Position numbers and translations under genes: made by a program. The notes beneath the pieces were generated by a model. That model had not been told where the DNA came from. It saw only the letters and a program-made list of their open reading frames with translations, and made no database searches. From Gracilariopsis chorda (taxonomy: Eukaryota > Rhodophyta > Florideophyceae > Gracilariales > Gracilariaceae), in assembly GCA_003194525.1 (NCBI GenBank), contig NBIV01000155.1, positions 62,001-126,000 on the forward strand: a DNA stretch of 64,000 bases. Reading direction: 5' to 3'. Positions 10,050 through 21,023 of the stretch are shown here, piece by piece; positions within the stretch are counted from its first letter, which is position 1; every line of letters begins with the position of its first letter.

Positions 10050-10850
10050 ATGGTAGCAAACGTGATAGTAAACATGGTAGTGGCATTTTCGCAGTTTGTA
10101 CCAGTGAATACATGTTGCGGAAACCGTTGGACAAACTCTACAAAGTTGCTCGGAGCTGCGCCAAAGGGAAACACATGCAGTCCAAACGGCGGGAACGGCA
10201 ATAGACAGATTATTCAGGCAAACTCTCTGGAGGATTCGAAGCGGAGAGCAAAATCTCAGTATGACAATATCCCCGACCTGAACCAGCAATACCTAGCCGA
10301 GTTGAGCTGGGTGGAACGAAAGTACGGTCCCGGGCGTCTAAAGAAAGACATTACAAAGGAAGCGCAACGAAGCATTCTTCGGAGTGACTGTCGCGCCGGG
10401 CCGCAGTCCGTGGAAAAGCAAAGCGCCGGTGGGGATAAAATGGACACAAAGGACATGAGGGGCGATAGGGAAGCAGATTTGACACAATACACTGTTCTGC
10501 GCAACAAGCTACTGGCGGATACACTTTTTGTTGGGGCACTGGGGCTTTGTGGGGTGTGGTCGATAGCAACGATAAAGGAGGTGCAATCGTTTACGGTGGG
10601 GCTGTGCGGGTCTATGGCGTACGTCGCGCTGTTGGGCAGAAGTGTGGACAGGCTTGGTGAGAGTGCGCGCACCACTGGGACGGGGATTGGTGTTAGTCTG
10701 CAGCCGGCGCGCATCGCTATCCTGGCGCTTTTGATTGTTGGGGCCGCTAAGAATTCGCAGTATCTGTCGGTGATTCCCGTGCTGATAGGGTTCTTCACGT
10801 ACAAGGTGGCGCTGTTGATTCCGCTTATCACCGGGGAGGCGTTTGAGTGA
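10050..10850 (+). CDS. CGL160-like chloroplast ATP synthase assembly protein
   Basis: About 266 aa. The C-terminal 120 residues carry four hydrophobic helices and match the AtpI/CGL160 pattern: LRNKLLADTLFVGALGL, then VGLCGSMAYVALLGRSVD, a QPARIAILALL helix, and PVLIGFFTYKVALL near the end. In plants CGL160 sits in thylakoids and helps assemble the ATP synthase membrane ring. The N-terminal 100 residues are unconserved, as expected for a transit peptide plus a soluble linker. The open frame extends upstream to 9945, but the first in-frame ATG is 10050; a spliced upstream exon is possible. It is the first intact gene after the retroelement block. The family call is firm; the plastid role is inferred from plant homologues. 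Confidence 0.75.
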   Translation: MVANVIVNMVVAFSQFVPVNTCCGNRWTNSTKLLGAAPKGNTCSPNGGNGNRQIIQANSLEDSKRRAKSQYDNIPDLNQQYLAELSWVERKYGPGRLKKDITKEAQRSILRSDCRAGPQSVEKQSAGGDKMDTKDMRGDREADLTQYTVLRNKLLADTLFVGALGLCGVWSIATIKEVQSFTVGLCGSMAYVALLGRSVDRLGESARTTGTGIGVSLQPARIAILALLIVGAAKNSQYLSVIPVLIGFFTYKVALLIPLITGEAFE

Positions 10851-11408
10851 AAGATGTGTAGAACTGTGCGAGAAAGAATTGAAGGTAGCGGGTTGGCTTC
10901 TGTTTCACTAATTATCAAGACAACGCAACGGGCTTGCGAAGGAGGAAGGGAGCAGGGAATGAGGGCGCGTGAACATGGACGTGCAGAACGGACTCGATCC
11001 TTTGGTGCGCGCTTGAGTCAGGGGCCTCGTTGTAGGAACGTTGATGAATGTTACGCCAGCGATGCGCGCGAAATCGCGAGTGTGCTTTCGGATTTGGTCC
11101 GTTTTTTTTTGGTGTCAGGAGCGGGAGCCGCACCCTAGTCCGGACAATACCAACACTGCGCCGCCATACATCAATTCTTCTTTTGACAGCTTCGTGGTTA
11201 CGCAGCTTTTCCTTCTGCCCGACACACTCCGTCTGCAGTTCTCCACCCCTCGTCCATCACGTGCCTCAAACCTCCATCTGCTTCTTCGTAACACCCCGCG
11301 GTATCCACGTCCTATGCTGCCGTCCATACCGTAGAAACGCGGACCGTGTTCTTGCATTCCGCCGTTTTTCCCCAATCCGTTCTCCGCGGCCGCGCCATCT
11401 CTCCCCTG
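10851..11408. other. Intergenic region between tandem genes
   Basis: Holds the 3' UTR of the CGL160-like gene and the promoter of the transporter. A T9 tract lies near 11101. No other gene seen. Confidence 0.5.
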
Positions 11409-12692
11409 ATGGGTATCGGAGGTAGCGCTCACCGAGACATGCCCTCCCCAGCGCGTCGACTTTTTGATTCCTCCTCCCTCTCACAATCCTCCACTCTCAC
11501 CAGGCTCCATAGCTTTCTGCCCCGTGTCAAAGTTGCGCTCTTCATATCAGGTTGGTTCACCTTCTCGCTCGCAAGTCTCTTTTTTGCCAAACATGTCTTG
11601 AACGTTTACGAGATCAACGAAGCCATTTTCACTCTTTGGCAGTTTGCCTCTTCCGTCTTATTCGGTTTGCTCTTCACTAAGGTGCTCAGAATCCGCCCAT
11701 TAGCCGTACTCACCAGAGCGCAAATGCGAGCCGTCGTTCCTCTCAGCGCTGCATTTCTTGTCAAAGAAGTCCTAAAGTACGCTTCGCTTGCTAGGGTATC
11801 CGTCAACCTTGTCAATACGATCCGCTCTCTCGGACCCCTTTTCAACGTCCTCTTAGAGCTTCTCTTTTTCGGCCACCGTCCCCCGATATCAGTTGTCTGG
11901 GCACTCTTCCCAATCATTCTCGGCGTCGCGCTCACAAGCGTCGACGAAATTCACAGCGCTTCAGTTTCAAGTGCCGAACTACTTGTTGCCATTATCGGCT
12001 TTACCGCCGCCGTCTTGTCCACCGCCATAAACAACGCCCAGAACATATATTCCAAAGTGCTCTTTGGTAAGGAACGCATCGACCCAGTGTCGCTTCAAAT
12101 CTACCTATCGGCCATTTCGCTGGCAATCATGTCTCCAGGAAGCCTGGCACAACTTGCGTACCATGTGGTGGCGCACGACCTCCCTGCGCACAAATTTCTC
12201 GCACCGTCGTGGCCAGTGGCTGCCGGCCTCGCACTCGCTGGCTTTGTCAATTTTGCAGCGTCTCAACTAGCTTTCAACACCCTCAATCTGATCTCGCCGC
12301 TCAGTTACTCGGTTGCCAACACCTTCAAACGAGTCTGTATCGCTGTGATTGCTATATTCTATTTCAACGAACGCCTGTCCGTTGTCAACGGTGTTGGAAT
12401 CATTATTTCTATCGTCGGTGTCTTTATTTACGAACGCAAGTCGAGAGCTTTGAAGGAGGCCAAAATGTACAGAAAATCGGGCGCAGACTCGCGCTCATCG
12501 TCCCTTCCAAGCCGAAAACAAAATGCCTCCGGTCCGGACCTTGTGAATATGGCGCTCGATTTGTCTAGTCCACGGGCTGAAGTTCGCAAAGATAGTAACA
12601 GTCTTCCGCATTACGGGGAGCTTTCTCTTACTCCATCTGCTGCAGCGAGAGCGCATCACGCACACCAAGCAAACACTAACTCCAGAGCATAG
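11409..12692 (+). CDS. TPT / SLC35E-type sugar-phosphate or nucleotide-sugar transporter
   Basis: About 427 aa, drug/metabolite transporter superfamily, TPT branch. Roughly ten hydrophobic helices from residue 40 to 350. Family signatures include FTLWQFASSVLFGL, VSVNLVNTIRSLGPLFNVL and LISPLSYSVANTFKRV near the last helices. Such proteins exchange phosphorylated C3/C5/C6 compounds or nucleotide sugars across plastid or Golgi membranes; the sequence alone does not fix substrate or membrane. The C-terminal 80 residues are polar and serine-rich. The first ATG of the open frame is 11409; a second at 11439 is also plausible. It converges on the WD40 gene, 202 bp between stops. Confidence 0.8.
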   Translation: MGIGGSAHRDMPSPARRLFDSSSLSQSSTLTRLHSFLPRVKVALFISGWFTFSLASLFFAKHVLNVYEINEAIFTLWQFASSVLFGLLFTKVLRIRPLAVLTRAQMRAVVPLSAAFLVKEVLKYASLARVSVNLVNTIRSLGPLFNVLLELLFFGHRPPISVVWALFPIILGVALTSVDEIHSASVSSAELLVAIIGFTAAVLSTAINNAQNIYSKVLFGKERIDPVSLQIYLSAISLAIMSPGSLAQLAYHVVAHDLPAHKFLAPSWPVAAGLALAGFVNFAASQLAFNTLNLISPLSYSVANTFKRVCIAVIAIFYFNERLSVVNGVGIIISIVGVFIYERKSRALKEAKMYRKSGADSRSSSLPSRKQNASGPDLVNMALDLSSPRAEVRKDSNSLPHYGELSLTPSAAARAHHAHQANTNSRA

Positions 12693-12894
12693 CCCAGCCT
12701 CAACCCTTGTTGTAAAGCCATAATACCTCCGAAAGGTGCTGACGGTCATCCGAGATCCTTTCAACTTGTAGTAAAAGTCTTATCATGTGCCGATCTGCTC
12801 CAATCTCGAGTAAGACTTCAAGGCGTGATGTCAGTGCAGCTATTGCGAACTGCAAAGGCTACTGCCTTCCGCAGGCAACGGGCAGTTTTCGTTG

Positions 12895-13971
12895 TTACGT
12901 TGCAACTGGTAACTCGTTCAACGCGATTCTTCCGTCGTAGGATACAGTTACAAATGCATTATCGAAACTGCAGGCGTTCGTGACGATGTCGTCGTGTTGA
13001 GGGAAAGTAGCGACAGGCTGACCATCCTTTCTCCAGCACCGCACTACACCATCCATTCCTCCACTTAGGAATCCACCTCCTTGGGTTTCACATAACGTCG
13101 AAACCCATTGAGTATGTGCATTTGAAACTTGCCACACAACATTAGAGGTCTTGCATTCATAACATCGCAAGGATCCATCTTCTCCCCCTACTACTACCTG
13201 ATCTCCTCCGATGGCAAGTGATGTTGAAATACGTGTTGGGTGTGAAGGGACTTGAAGCCCATCCCCCGACTTACAATATGAACTAATCGCTTTGTCAGTC
13301 TCAATGACGCTTCCAAGAGTCCCTGTTCTCGTGTCACAAATCCCAAGGCATCTTGTAGAGGCCACGTAAGCTGTGTTTTCGTCGATCCACCCGGCATCAA
13401 CAAGAGAATCTGTCTCACTCATTAGTAAAAGTTTGGTGGATTCAAGAGATGAAGCTACACCGATTTTCAAGGAGATGCCAACCGTCAGGAAAACTGCGCT
13501 TTTCTTCGTCAGTGCCATGTAGGATGACGAATCTGACGGGTTCTTCACAACTTTCAATATGTCACCGTCAATCGCTAGAAACGAGGTGTTCCTTATTGGG
13601 GCTGCCTCGTATTCGCTAGAACCCCATTCCGAAGGTTGAGAAGCTCGTGGAGATAAGTCATCTGCGCGCATCAGAGACCAGACTTCCACGGCAGATCTGT
13701 ACCCCTTGCGCGTCGCCGCAACTAGGTGTAAATTGGAGTCCTTGCCGACGACTTCAAGAGACCAAACTTCGGACGGCGTAGTTAGAACGTTCAGTGGGGT
13801 CAGAGAGATTTCATCATTATCAACGCTAAGAATATGGATGGCATTCTCATCGTTTGTTACAGCAGTACCAGCAATAACGAGTTTCCGACGTCTGTCAGAA
13901 CACCGTAGTAATCCACGAGATCCTCTCCCGACCGTCCAAAGAGCTGCTTGCTTGCGCTTACTTTCAGTCAT
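12895..13971 (-). CDS. WD40 protein, EIPR1/TSSC1-like
   Basis: 358 aa, single exon, ATG at 13971. A chain of WD40-like beta-propeller blades. The clearest are the last two: AHTQWVSTLCETQGGGFLSG leading to VVRCW, and HDDIVTNACSFDNAFVTVS with YDGRIALNELP. The end pattern (acidic H-x-D-x-V, then S-Y-D-G-R) resembles EIPR1/TSSC1, a partner of the EARP/GARP tethering complexes in endosome recycling. Blades in the first half are weak. The propeller is well supported; the EIPR1 assignment is moderate and comes from the C-terminal blades only. Confidence 0.65.
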   Translation of the reverse strand: MTESKRKQAALWTVGRGSRGLLRCSDRRRKLVIAGTAVTNDENAIHILSVDNDEISLTPLNVLTTPSEVWSLEVVGKDSNLHLVAATRKGYRSAVEVWSLMRADDLSPRASQPSEWGSSEYEAAPIRNTSFLAIDGDILKVVKNPSDSSSYMALTKKSAVFLTVGISLKIGVASSLESTKLLLMSETDSLVDAGWIDENTAYVASTRCLGICDTRTGTLGSVIETDKAISSYCKSGDGLQVPSHPTRISTSLAIGGDQVVVGGEDGSLRCYECKTSNVVWQVSNAHTQWVSTLCETQGGGFLSGGMDGVVRCWRKDGQPVATFPQHDDIVTNACSFDNAFVTVSYDGRIALNELPVAT

Positions 13972-16450
13972 GGTACAAGCTATCAGCTTTCCAGGTATTC
14001 TTCAGCCTGGATTTGGGAAACATGCATGACAAGGTTAGCCGAAAAGCTAGGTATGGATCAAACCAACATTCAACGCAGCTGTCACTTCAGTCATCCGTTT
14101 CAGTCGCGCACGTAGATACGGGTTACATACGCGAGACTACACGCTCTGTAGCCAAAAATATAGGAAATATTGAAGCATCGTCGTGTCTTCATAGAAGTGT
14201 CAACACTGAGCAACACTTGTTGCTCCGCGGAGACGTGTCGTGTAGCGGCGTTAGTTGTACGTCCGAGCCTTCCTGACACCTTGTTGACGCACAAAGCAAG
14301 CACATACGTATATTCACATCTTTCATGCCCCGTAACAAAACGACGATGCTTTACAAAGCAAACTCATAGAAAAGAATACCAAAGCAGCTTTTCTTAGAAA
14401 TCGACAACTGCTTCACGTTCAAACCGTGACAACCAAACAACGCACGAGATGCTTACTGGTGCGTTGATACCAACCACTTCTCTGTTTGCTATCCTTCACA
14501 ATTCAAGGTTCGAATGCATGGACTCATTCGAGCTCAGCCTCACGGATGTCCGCAAATGCGAAGCTTCGCAGCTATTTGAAGCGGCTTCAACTTCGAAAGA
14601 TATCGCAATACCTTCAACAAGGTAGAAGCTTAGAGCAGAAAGTTGAGAACTCGTTTGTTGTTCTTCTTCTTTATTGTGGGTTCAGCATGCCTGATTACGG
14701 CACACTCGTGTGTTGGTTGGTTTAAACGAAGGGACTTTAGACAGCGCTATCTAACGCTTAAACGATCCATGAGCACATTCAGGCCCAGTCATCGACGTGC
14801 CACTTGTATTATATTATTATACTCCTATTTCTGGTGGAGAATCCGGATTCTATCGTTCTAGAACACCGCAACCCAGGTGTATCTGCGAGATTGCAAGAAG
14901 TGTATAGAAAATGGCTTAAGTCTAAAGCAGCGCAGGCTCTACGCTATTGCTGCTGTTTACATCAGCTTCAAGAGTTAAGACTTCAAGACCATCCCTAGAA
15001 CGTTTTAACCTCTACCTAAAGGTTGGCGCCAGGGGTGGGCTACTAGGGTTTGATTGCCAGCCTTTGTTAGCTTCCGAAATGAGCCAATTGATAACACACT
15101 TGCGTGCTCCTGTTGATAACATTTACAGTGTAGATCTGACTATGCAGACAGATTCCGAGTGATGCTCTGAAAGCTGCTTACGTCAGGAGCGAACGATTGC
15201 CAACGTCTTTCCGAGCTAAGTAGATAACGTGGTGGTATCGCAGATTTTGAGTTGACCGGTATTGGCCACAATACCTGAAGGTGGAATTTCTCATGCGAGC
15301 ATAGTTGTCTTGTATGTGTATGTGGAACATACGAGAGAGACCTCTAGAACATGTTGCTATGATCATACAACATCTGTATGTGCATGGCGCTTTCAACGAA
15401 GTGGACAAAACCGTGGATCCCAGTGCCTGATGAATCGCAGTGGACTTCAGGCCGGATCGCGGAAGGTGCGCTTTCTTTATCATGGCTAACGTTTAGGAAG
15501 ACGGTTTTCTATGGACCATGATGCTAGTTCCGACTGGTGAAGGCGTCATATAAATACGTAACATACTGGTTCGCTTTGCACGTCACCCATATCCTAGATT
15601 GACGCAGAACTTAAAGAGGTGGTGGGATAATTTACACAGATGGATGACGAGACCTGGAAGAAACCAATATAGATCCAATATTCGCGTCACAGAAGGAAAC
15701 AGTGCCACGCGGCAAACCTCATGTTTGAAGCATTAATCTTTTAAGGATGGAGCCATGATAAAGCTAAGGGGGTCACGGCCTCAAGCATTTTCGCTCATAT
15801 TCCAAAACAATTACAGATGACGTGATGAAAATGGCACCTTTCTCAAGATATCCGCCAATCGTGCAAGTGATGCCATGGACAACACGTTGGGCCTCAAACG
15901 TGGTTCAGCATAGATTGAACTGAGATCCTAGACAAAGTTATGGAGGCAGATTACGGCGCTGATGCCAGAGAAATCTACGTCCAGGTCGACATACAACGGG
16001 AAGGCTAGTTCTAGGACCATTCGTCTATGATGTATATGATAGCTTTGATATCGAAAGAGTAAAGACGTGTCACAACGTCTGTCACGAGCCTCCTCTTCGA
16101 TACTAACGCTTTAGCTTTCGCAACACTTAATATGGCGAGAACATGAACGTCTTTCACTACTGTTTCGTGGAAAGTATTGTTTTCTTTGCAACACGCATAC
16201 GAGCTCTTATGCTGCACAAAATGTTTGAGACCTCACGGCAGAGCACAAAGCGGATAAAGTGAGCCTTATACGTGGAAACTCGTCTTGTCAACAAGCTGCT
16301 AATTGAAATTTTTAGTAGTTAAAATCATCACGTAAGGGTAAGCTAAAGGAAGGGCTAAAGGGTTAGAAGGCTAGCGATCGCTAACCTTTCTTAAATCTGC
16401 ACTTCCCACCCGAGTACCGGGGATTCAGAAAAACAGCAGCTGCCTAGAAG
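13972..16450. other. Gene-poor region (2.5 kb)
   Basis: No gene or conserved domain recognised on either strand; the open frames are short and of random composition. It contains one copy of a dispersed 42-bp repeat (14661-14702, the other at 42644-42685) and a 12-bp palindrome TAGCGATCGCTA near 16372. It may be decayed transposon sequence or long UTRs. Confidence 0.5.
14661..14702 (-). repeat. Dispersed 42-bp repeat, copy A
   Basis: 39 of 42 bases match 42644-42685 in opposite orientation. In the sense of copy B it carries a short hairpin, then CCCACAATAAAGAAGAAGAA, resembling the 3' end of a SINE-like element with an AAG-rich tail. Confidence 0.7.
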
Positions 16451-18047
16451 TTACGCAAGAGAGGCTGCTTGAGCTTGAAGTGCGCTAAACTCTTCTATAG
16501 CCACTTCCCAGTACTGCTGCATTGATTTTTCTGATATGTATCTATCAGCAAAAGCGTTTTGGTTGCGCACCAATTGTCGCACAAAGTCATCGTTTTCCTT
16601 TGCCCATTCGATGTTCTTAACAAGATCCTCAAAGTATAGACTAGTTGGTATGAAGTGCACCCATGGCTTCAAGAGAGGCGTGAAGAATTCTTGAGATTCA
16701 GCCGTATGGTGAATCACGGCACTTTTGAGGAAGAGCAATGACCTTAGTCTCTCAGCCCAATCTACGTGAAACACAAAGAATGTTAGACAACCTACTTTTG
16801 GATACTCTCAGCTTTGGACCAAATGATTGACATAACATACCTTGATTGCTTCCGACGTTCAGGACATACTTGTACTTCTGGTAGTCTTGGAACTTCATGG
16901 GCTTAGCTAGTTGAGGGGCTCCTTCGAACTGCCCTGGATCTCCATCGGCCTTTTGTTTCAGAGATGTGAAACCGATATCCACCAAATCTTGTCTACTCTT
17001 TGTTTTCTCATAGAGAACCCCTCTGTTGACTTCAGTCCATCTCGAAGCTCGAATGCATTTCGGACCGTTTTCCTCATTGCATGATCCCAATTTGTATGTT
17101 TGCATTGAAAGCGAGCCACGGAAAACGGCCTTCTCGGTCTTCGATTCCCATGAGTAGTTGCGATGAGTAGAAAGCACTGTTCGTTCGACATATTTGTCCC
17201 ACCCTTCGAGGGGTGTTCCCCACCCGTCACGCTGTCCTCTCTCGTTTCCGAGAGGGACGGGAATCATGAGCTTCCAATTCTTCCAATGTCTTGCTGAACC
17301 AAAAGTAGCCACTCGCGGTTTGTGACCGTCGGTGACCATTACTAGAAAGGTGGCACCTGGCATGGAGTCACCCTTCTCACGAACTATCTTATTGAGCATG
17401 TACTTTACCGACAAAGCTCTTCCATGGCGCTTGGAGGTGTAATTCTCTGTGAAAGAAACATTCCCATTGAGGATTCGGACGAGCATACAAGTCTCTTGGA
17501 CATTGTTCTGATTTGCAACGTAATGTTCCCGAATGCCCTTTGCAGCGAAATCTGAAACAGTCGCGCTTTCCAGAAAGGAGGTTACAACACCCCTCCAGTC
17601 TTGTCGAACAGTGGTGAGATGTTCTTCAACTCCTCGTCTATCCAAGTCTCTACGAGAGGTTTGTGTGTCGTCTGGAACTGAAAAACCATGTAGGGCAGGG
17701 GTATTCTCCAGAGGTTGGTCGTTTCGGCTTGCCCTTTGAACTAGAGCAGCGTCCGCAGGCGAAACAGGAAAGTGGGCCAGTTTAAAATCTGGGAGTATGG
17801 AGAAGGTATCCAACGATGTGCCTCGAGTAAGCACAGAGGCTACGAAGAAGAGAGCAGAAACGATGAGAACGAAGATGTTCACCCATCGATTCGCGCGGGC
17901 AGAAGTTGAACGTCTACGACGTTTGGCCATTTTGTTAGGGAGAATACTGCGAACGGTTGCTTTCCTGTGTGTCGTTGGAGAAGTGTTTCGCGTTTTGTGT
18001 TTGTCGTTGTTGAGTAGCAGCTGGCTGGGATTTAACGATATCGCCAT
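16451..18047 (-). CDS. GT90 (CAP10/POGLUT-like) glycosyltransferase
   Basis: Two exons on the minus strand: 18047-16841 and 16761-16451, joined across a 79-nt GT-AG intron (16762-16840, phase 1); 505 aa. Removing the intron joins VLNVGSNQ to DWAERLRSLLFLKSAV, the expected nucleotide-sugar-binding region of the CAP10 family. Other motifs: EKAVFRGSLSMQTYK and AKPMKFQDYQKYKYVL. A basic stretch (AKRRRRS) and a single hydrophobic helix (WVNIFVLIVSALFFVASVL, about residues 54-72) suggest a type II Golgi/ER protein. An alternative ATG at 17930 would start just before the basic stretch. Related enzymes transfer xylose or glucose; the donor here is unknown. It shares an 852-bp divergent promoter with the BRCT gene. 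Confidence 0.85.
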
Positions 18048-18899
18048 TTGTGAGATTGAAGGGTGGAATCGAGTGTGATGCAGCTGCTTTGTAGAGTTGG
18101 GGGACGCACTGCGATTGAGCGGTTTGGATTGTCACGGTCAAAAGGTTCACGAGAGAATGTACTAATTAAAACGACCAGTGGGTAGACGTGGGTACAATGG
18201 CGGCTGTCGGGCTTCCATGGTGGGGGAAGAGTTGCAGACAGCCATACGTCGGGTAAAGTAGTGTCTGTAGAGCGTTTCAAAAACGGCGCTTGGGGAAATA
18301 GCTGATGCGCGTTTGAACGATGATTTCAGCTGGTGTGGTGAGTTGCGTGTGCAGTTGCGGTGGATTTCGTGACTGCTGTTGAATCGGTTGTATGCACGGT
18401 AGTTAGGTGAACAACGAAGCAGGTCATTTCGGATCGGAAGAGTAGGCTGACGTCGGTAACGTTTGTTGTCGTCTGGTATGCATACAAGTACAAAGGTGCG
18501 GTATCAGCCGATAGTCAAAACCCTTCATCGTGACTAGATAGTACTTGAAAGGGAACGGCCGCGTTCTTTTGTTTACTGCCTTCGAAGATACCGAAATCTT
18601 GACCCCCGCACGCGTAGAGATAGCGGAGGAAGAAGACGGCGAGCACGGAAAAAGGATGAAAGCTAGAGCCTCGCAGACGCTCTCCGCTCTTCGGTTCAAA
18701 CGTCTCCGCACAGTCTGCGCACCAAAACTGAATTTGATTTGGCGCCAAAACGCGTTTTGAAACAAACACCCCACCAGTGCCACGGCACGCGTTGCCAGCA
18801 CCGCACGCAGCTGCTCGATCTCTCCAACACGCCATTGCAACGCACCCCTTTCGCTTCGGCTCCTTTCCCTTCGCGCCCAATCGCCCGTAAGCGCCCACC
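18048..18899. promoter_or_regulatory. Divergent promoter region, GT90 gene / BRCT gene
   Basis: 852 bp between two outward-facing ATGs. It contains the E2F-type palindrome at 18738-18749 and ACGCGT motifs (18609 and 18785 regions) of the type found at cell-cycle promoters. No other gene recognised. Confidence 0.6.
18738..18749. promoter_or_regulatory. Palindromic E2F-type site upstream of BRCT gene
   Basis: TTTGGCGCCAAA, a perfect 12-bp palindrome giving TTTSSCGC on both strands, about 150 bp before the ATG at 18900. The identical 12-mer lies before RPA2. Confidence 0.7.
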
Positions 18900-21023
18900 A
18901 TGAATGCATCTCTAACCGCCTCGCAAACCGTCTCCGCCATCCGTCGTACCCGTCTGTCCGCAATGCTTTCTCGGAAACGACAGCGTCCGCCCGCACTACA
19001 CGGCTGCACCATTTGCGTTGCTGGTTTCTCCGATGACGACAAACTCGCCATCGTCTCCCACATTCGACGAATGGGTGCAACCTTTTCGGAGCATATAAAC
19101 CCCAAAACAACCCACCTCGTCTGTGAAAGAGCTGGCTCTGAAATTCATCGCGCCGCTTGTGAACATAACAGTCGAGAGGGCGTCACCCCTATTATCATTG
19201 TCCATCGCTCATGGTTGGAAAGCTGTCAGGCTGCCGCGATGCATACGGACACCCCTGCTCACGTCGTACTTCCGCTTTCCGGTATGATCGTCTGTTCCAG
19301 TGGATTTGAAGCAGAGGAGAAGCACCAAATCTCCAACACCGCCAAAGAGTTGGGCGCCACCTATTCAAAATCCCTCACCGCCGACTGCACTCATCTCATA
19401 TGCAAAAAGGCCGCCGGTGACAAGTATGAATTTGCGAAGGAAGTTCCTGAAATGTTCATCGTCAACAGGCATTGGATTGAAAGCTGTGCAGAGCTGGGCT
19501 TGTTACTGGATGAAACTCGCTTCTCCTTCCGCCCGCTCGACTCGAAACACTCCCGTTCTAGCTCTGGTACCGAAGTCGCTCCCAGTTGTGCAAACAGCAG
19601 CTCAATCACTCCACTCTCTCATCGACCGTCGTCCCGAGTGTATACAAAGTGGCAAGATGCCTCACCCTCTGACGTACTCGATGCAGTTACTCTATACCTC
19701 ACCGAAAGTCCATTACGAGAGAATGACAAACATGCTCCTCTCCGTGCAAAAGCACTTCAACTTGCAAACCTAGGCGGTGCTTCGCTCTCTGCAGAACTCA
19801 CGGACCTTGTCAACTACATAATTGTAGTTCGCATGCCAGTCGCGCCTTCGAAGATCCCCATCATTCGTAAGGCCCAACAACGCGGCTCAATCACCACCAC
19901 ATTGGAATGGCTCGAACAATGCATTCTACACCAAAAATTGCTGAGCACCGCCAACTTTGAGCCTCCGCAACTGGGCCAAGTTTTGATGCCAGACTCTTCT
20001 CAACCGAGCAGTCAGGCACAAACTATAACCTCATCAGTGTTTCTTGGCATGCGCGTCGCAGTGGGACCGCTCGCTGTACGTGATACATCCACTACTTACA
20101 CAGTCTGTGCGCAATTGGCCTCTGGGCGTGCCAAAGTGCTCGCACATGATGCGGCGGGATATGTAACAAGTGGTACACCGACACATGTGCTATGTGCGCC
20201 CAATGTTGGTGCGAGGGAATTGGAGGTGGTGAAGGATGCGCAAGCGAAAAACGTAAAGGTTTTGAAGGTGACGCCGTTTTGGGTGGACATGTGCGTCAAA
20301 GCGGAGACGCTCTTACCGGTCTTTATCTGCTCGCTGTTTAGTCCGGTACCATATGAAATGCCGCTCAGCGATATGGTAACTCAGAAAGTATCCCTCTCCA
20401 TTAGCGGGTTTCGAAATGAGAGAGAACGCGATTGGAATCGACGAAGAGAGGTTCTCAAAAGACTCGCAGTGATGCTGGGGGCCAAGTGCAGTGAGCGCAT
20501 GCGCAGGAGACAAACAAATTACCTTATCGCAGACAGCAGGGTCGGCGAGAGCGAGAAGGTGGTGAAGGCACGTGAATGGGGTATCAAAGTAGTGACCCAT
20601 GAATGGTTGTTAGCATGTGCGCGTGCCGGAAAGGTGGTTGGGGCGGAGGGCTACGCGTTCGGAAGCGACGATATACCCACTCGATCTCCTGGTCAATCGC
20701 CAAACTCGAAAATGGAGCCGCTGCGGAGTGAGGCGAGATCTCAGGCAAGCATGGAGCTTCCTGACTCGGATGCTATCGTGTTGTTTCAAAAGCTGTCTGC
20801 CAAAATCAAGGTGGGAAAGGAGGATGACGCGGATTGTCGCGAGGAGGTCTTGAAGGAAACTATACGCTTTTCAAGACGGTCCAGATCGGTGAGTCGAGAT
20901 GGGGCGGATGACGAACGGTCTTGGAGTATGGATGCTAGCCAAAGTCAGGTTATTGTTCATCGGGACCTAACTCCACCCCCTTCGCCTACGCAAAAAGTGA
21001 AACGTCCACGACTGACTCTGTAG
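18900..21023 (+). CDS. Multi-BRCT protein, TopBP1/Dpb11-like
   Basis: 707 aa, single exon, ATG at 18900. About five BRCT repeats, each ending in the usual W-x-x-x-C/S helix: residues about 33-110 (HRSWLESC), 125-200 (NRHWIESC), 265-350 (TLEWLEQC), 380-465 (TPFWVDMC) and 485-590 (THEWLLAC). The first two form a close pair, as in TopBP1, Dpb11 and Rad4, which bind phosphorylated partners at replication origins and DNA-damage checkpoints. The C-terminal 110 residues are charged, serine-rich and disordered, ending in a basic cluster (KVKRPRLTL) likely to be a nuclear localisation signal. The E2F-type site upstream fits S-phase expression. Orthology to TopBP1 rather than another multi-BRCT protein is likely but unproven. 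Confidence 0.8.
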   Translation: MNASLTASQTVSAIRRTRLSAMLSRKRQRPPALHGCTICVAGFSDDDKLAIVSHIRRMGATFSEHINPKTTHLVCERAGSEIHRAACEHNSREGVTPIIIVHRSWLESCQAAAMHTDTPAHVVLPLSGMIVCSSGFEAEEKHQISNTAKELGATYSKSLTADCTHLICKKAAGDKYEFAKEVPEMFIVNRHWIESCAELGLLLDETRFSFRPLDSKHSRSSSGTEVAPSCANSSSITPLSHRPSSRVYTKWQDASPSDVLDAVTLYLTESPLRENDKHAPLRAKALQLANLGGASLSAELTDLVNYIIVVRMPVAPSKIPIIRKAQQRGSITTTLEWLEQCILHQKLLSTANFEPPQLGQVLMPDSSQPSSQAQTITSSVFLGMRVAVGPLAVRDTSTTYTVCAQLASGRAKVLAHDAAGYVTSGTPTHVLCAPNVGARELEVVKDAQAKNVKVLKVTPFWVDMCVKAETLLPVFICSLFSPVPYEMPLSDMVTQKVSLSISGFRNERERDWNRRREVLKRLAVMLGAKCSERMRRRQTNYLIADSRVGESEKVVKAREWGIKVVTHEWLLACARAGKVVGAEGYAFGSDDIPTRSPGQSPNSKMEPLRSEARSQASMELPDSDAIVLFQKLSAKIKVGKEDDADCREEVLKETIRFSRRSRSVSRDGADDERSWSMDASQSQVIVHRDLTPPPSPTQKVKRPRLTL

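Noticed and set aside
12064..12568. Alternative frames inside the transporter gene
   Set aside because: Shadows of the TPT coding frame; no independent signals.
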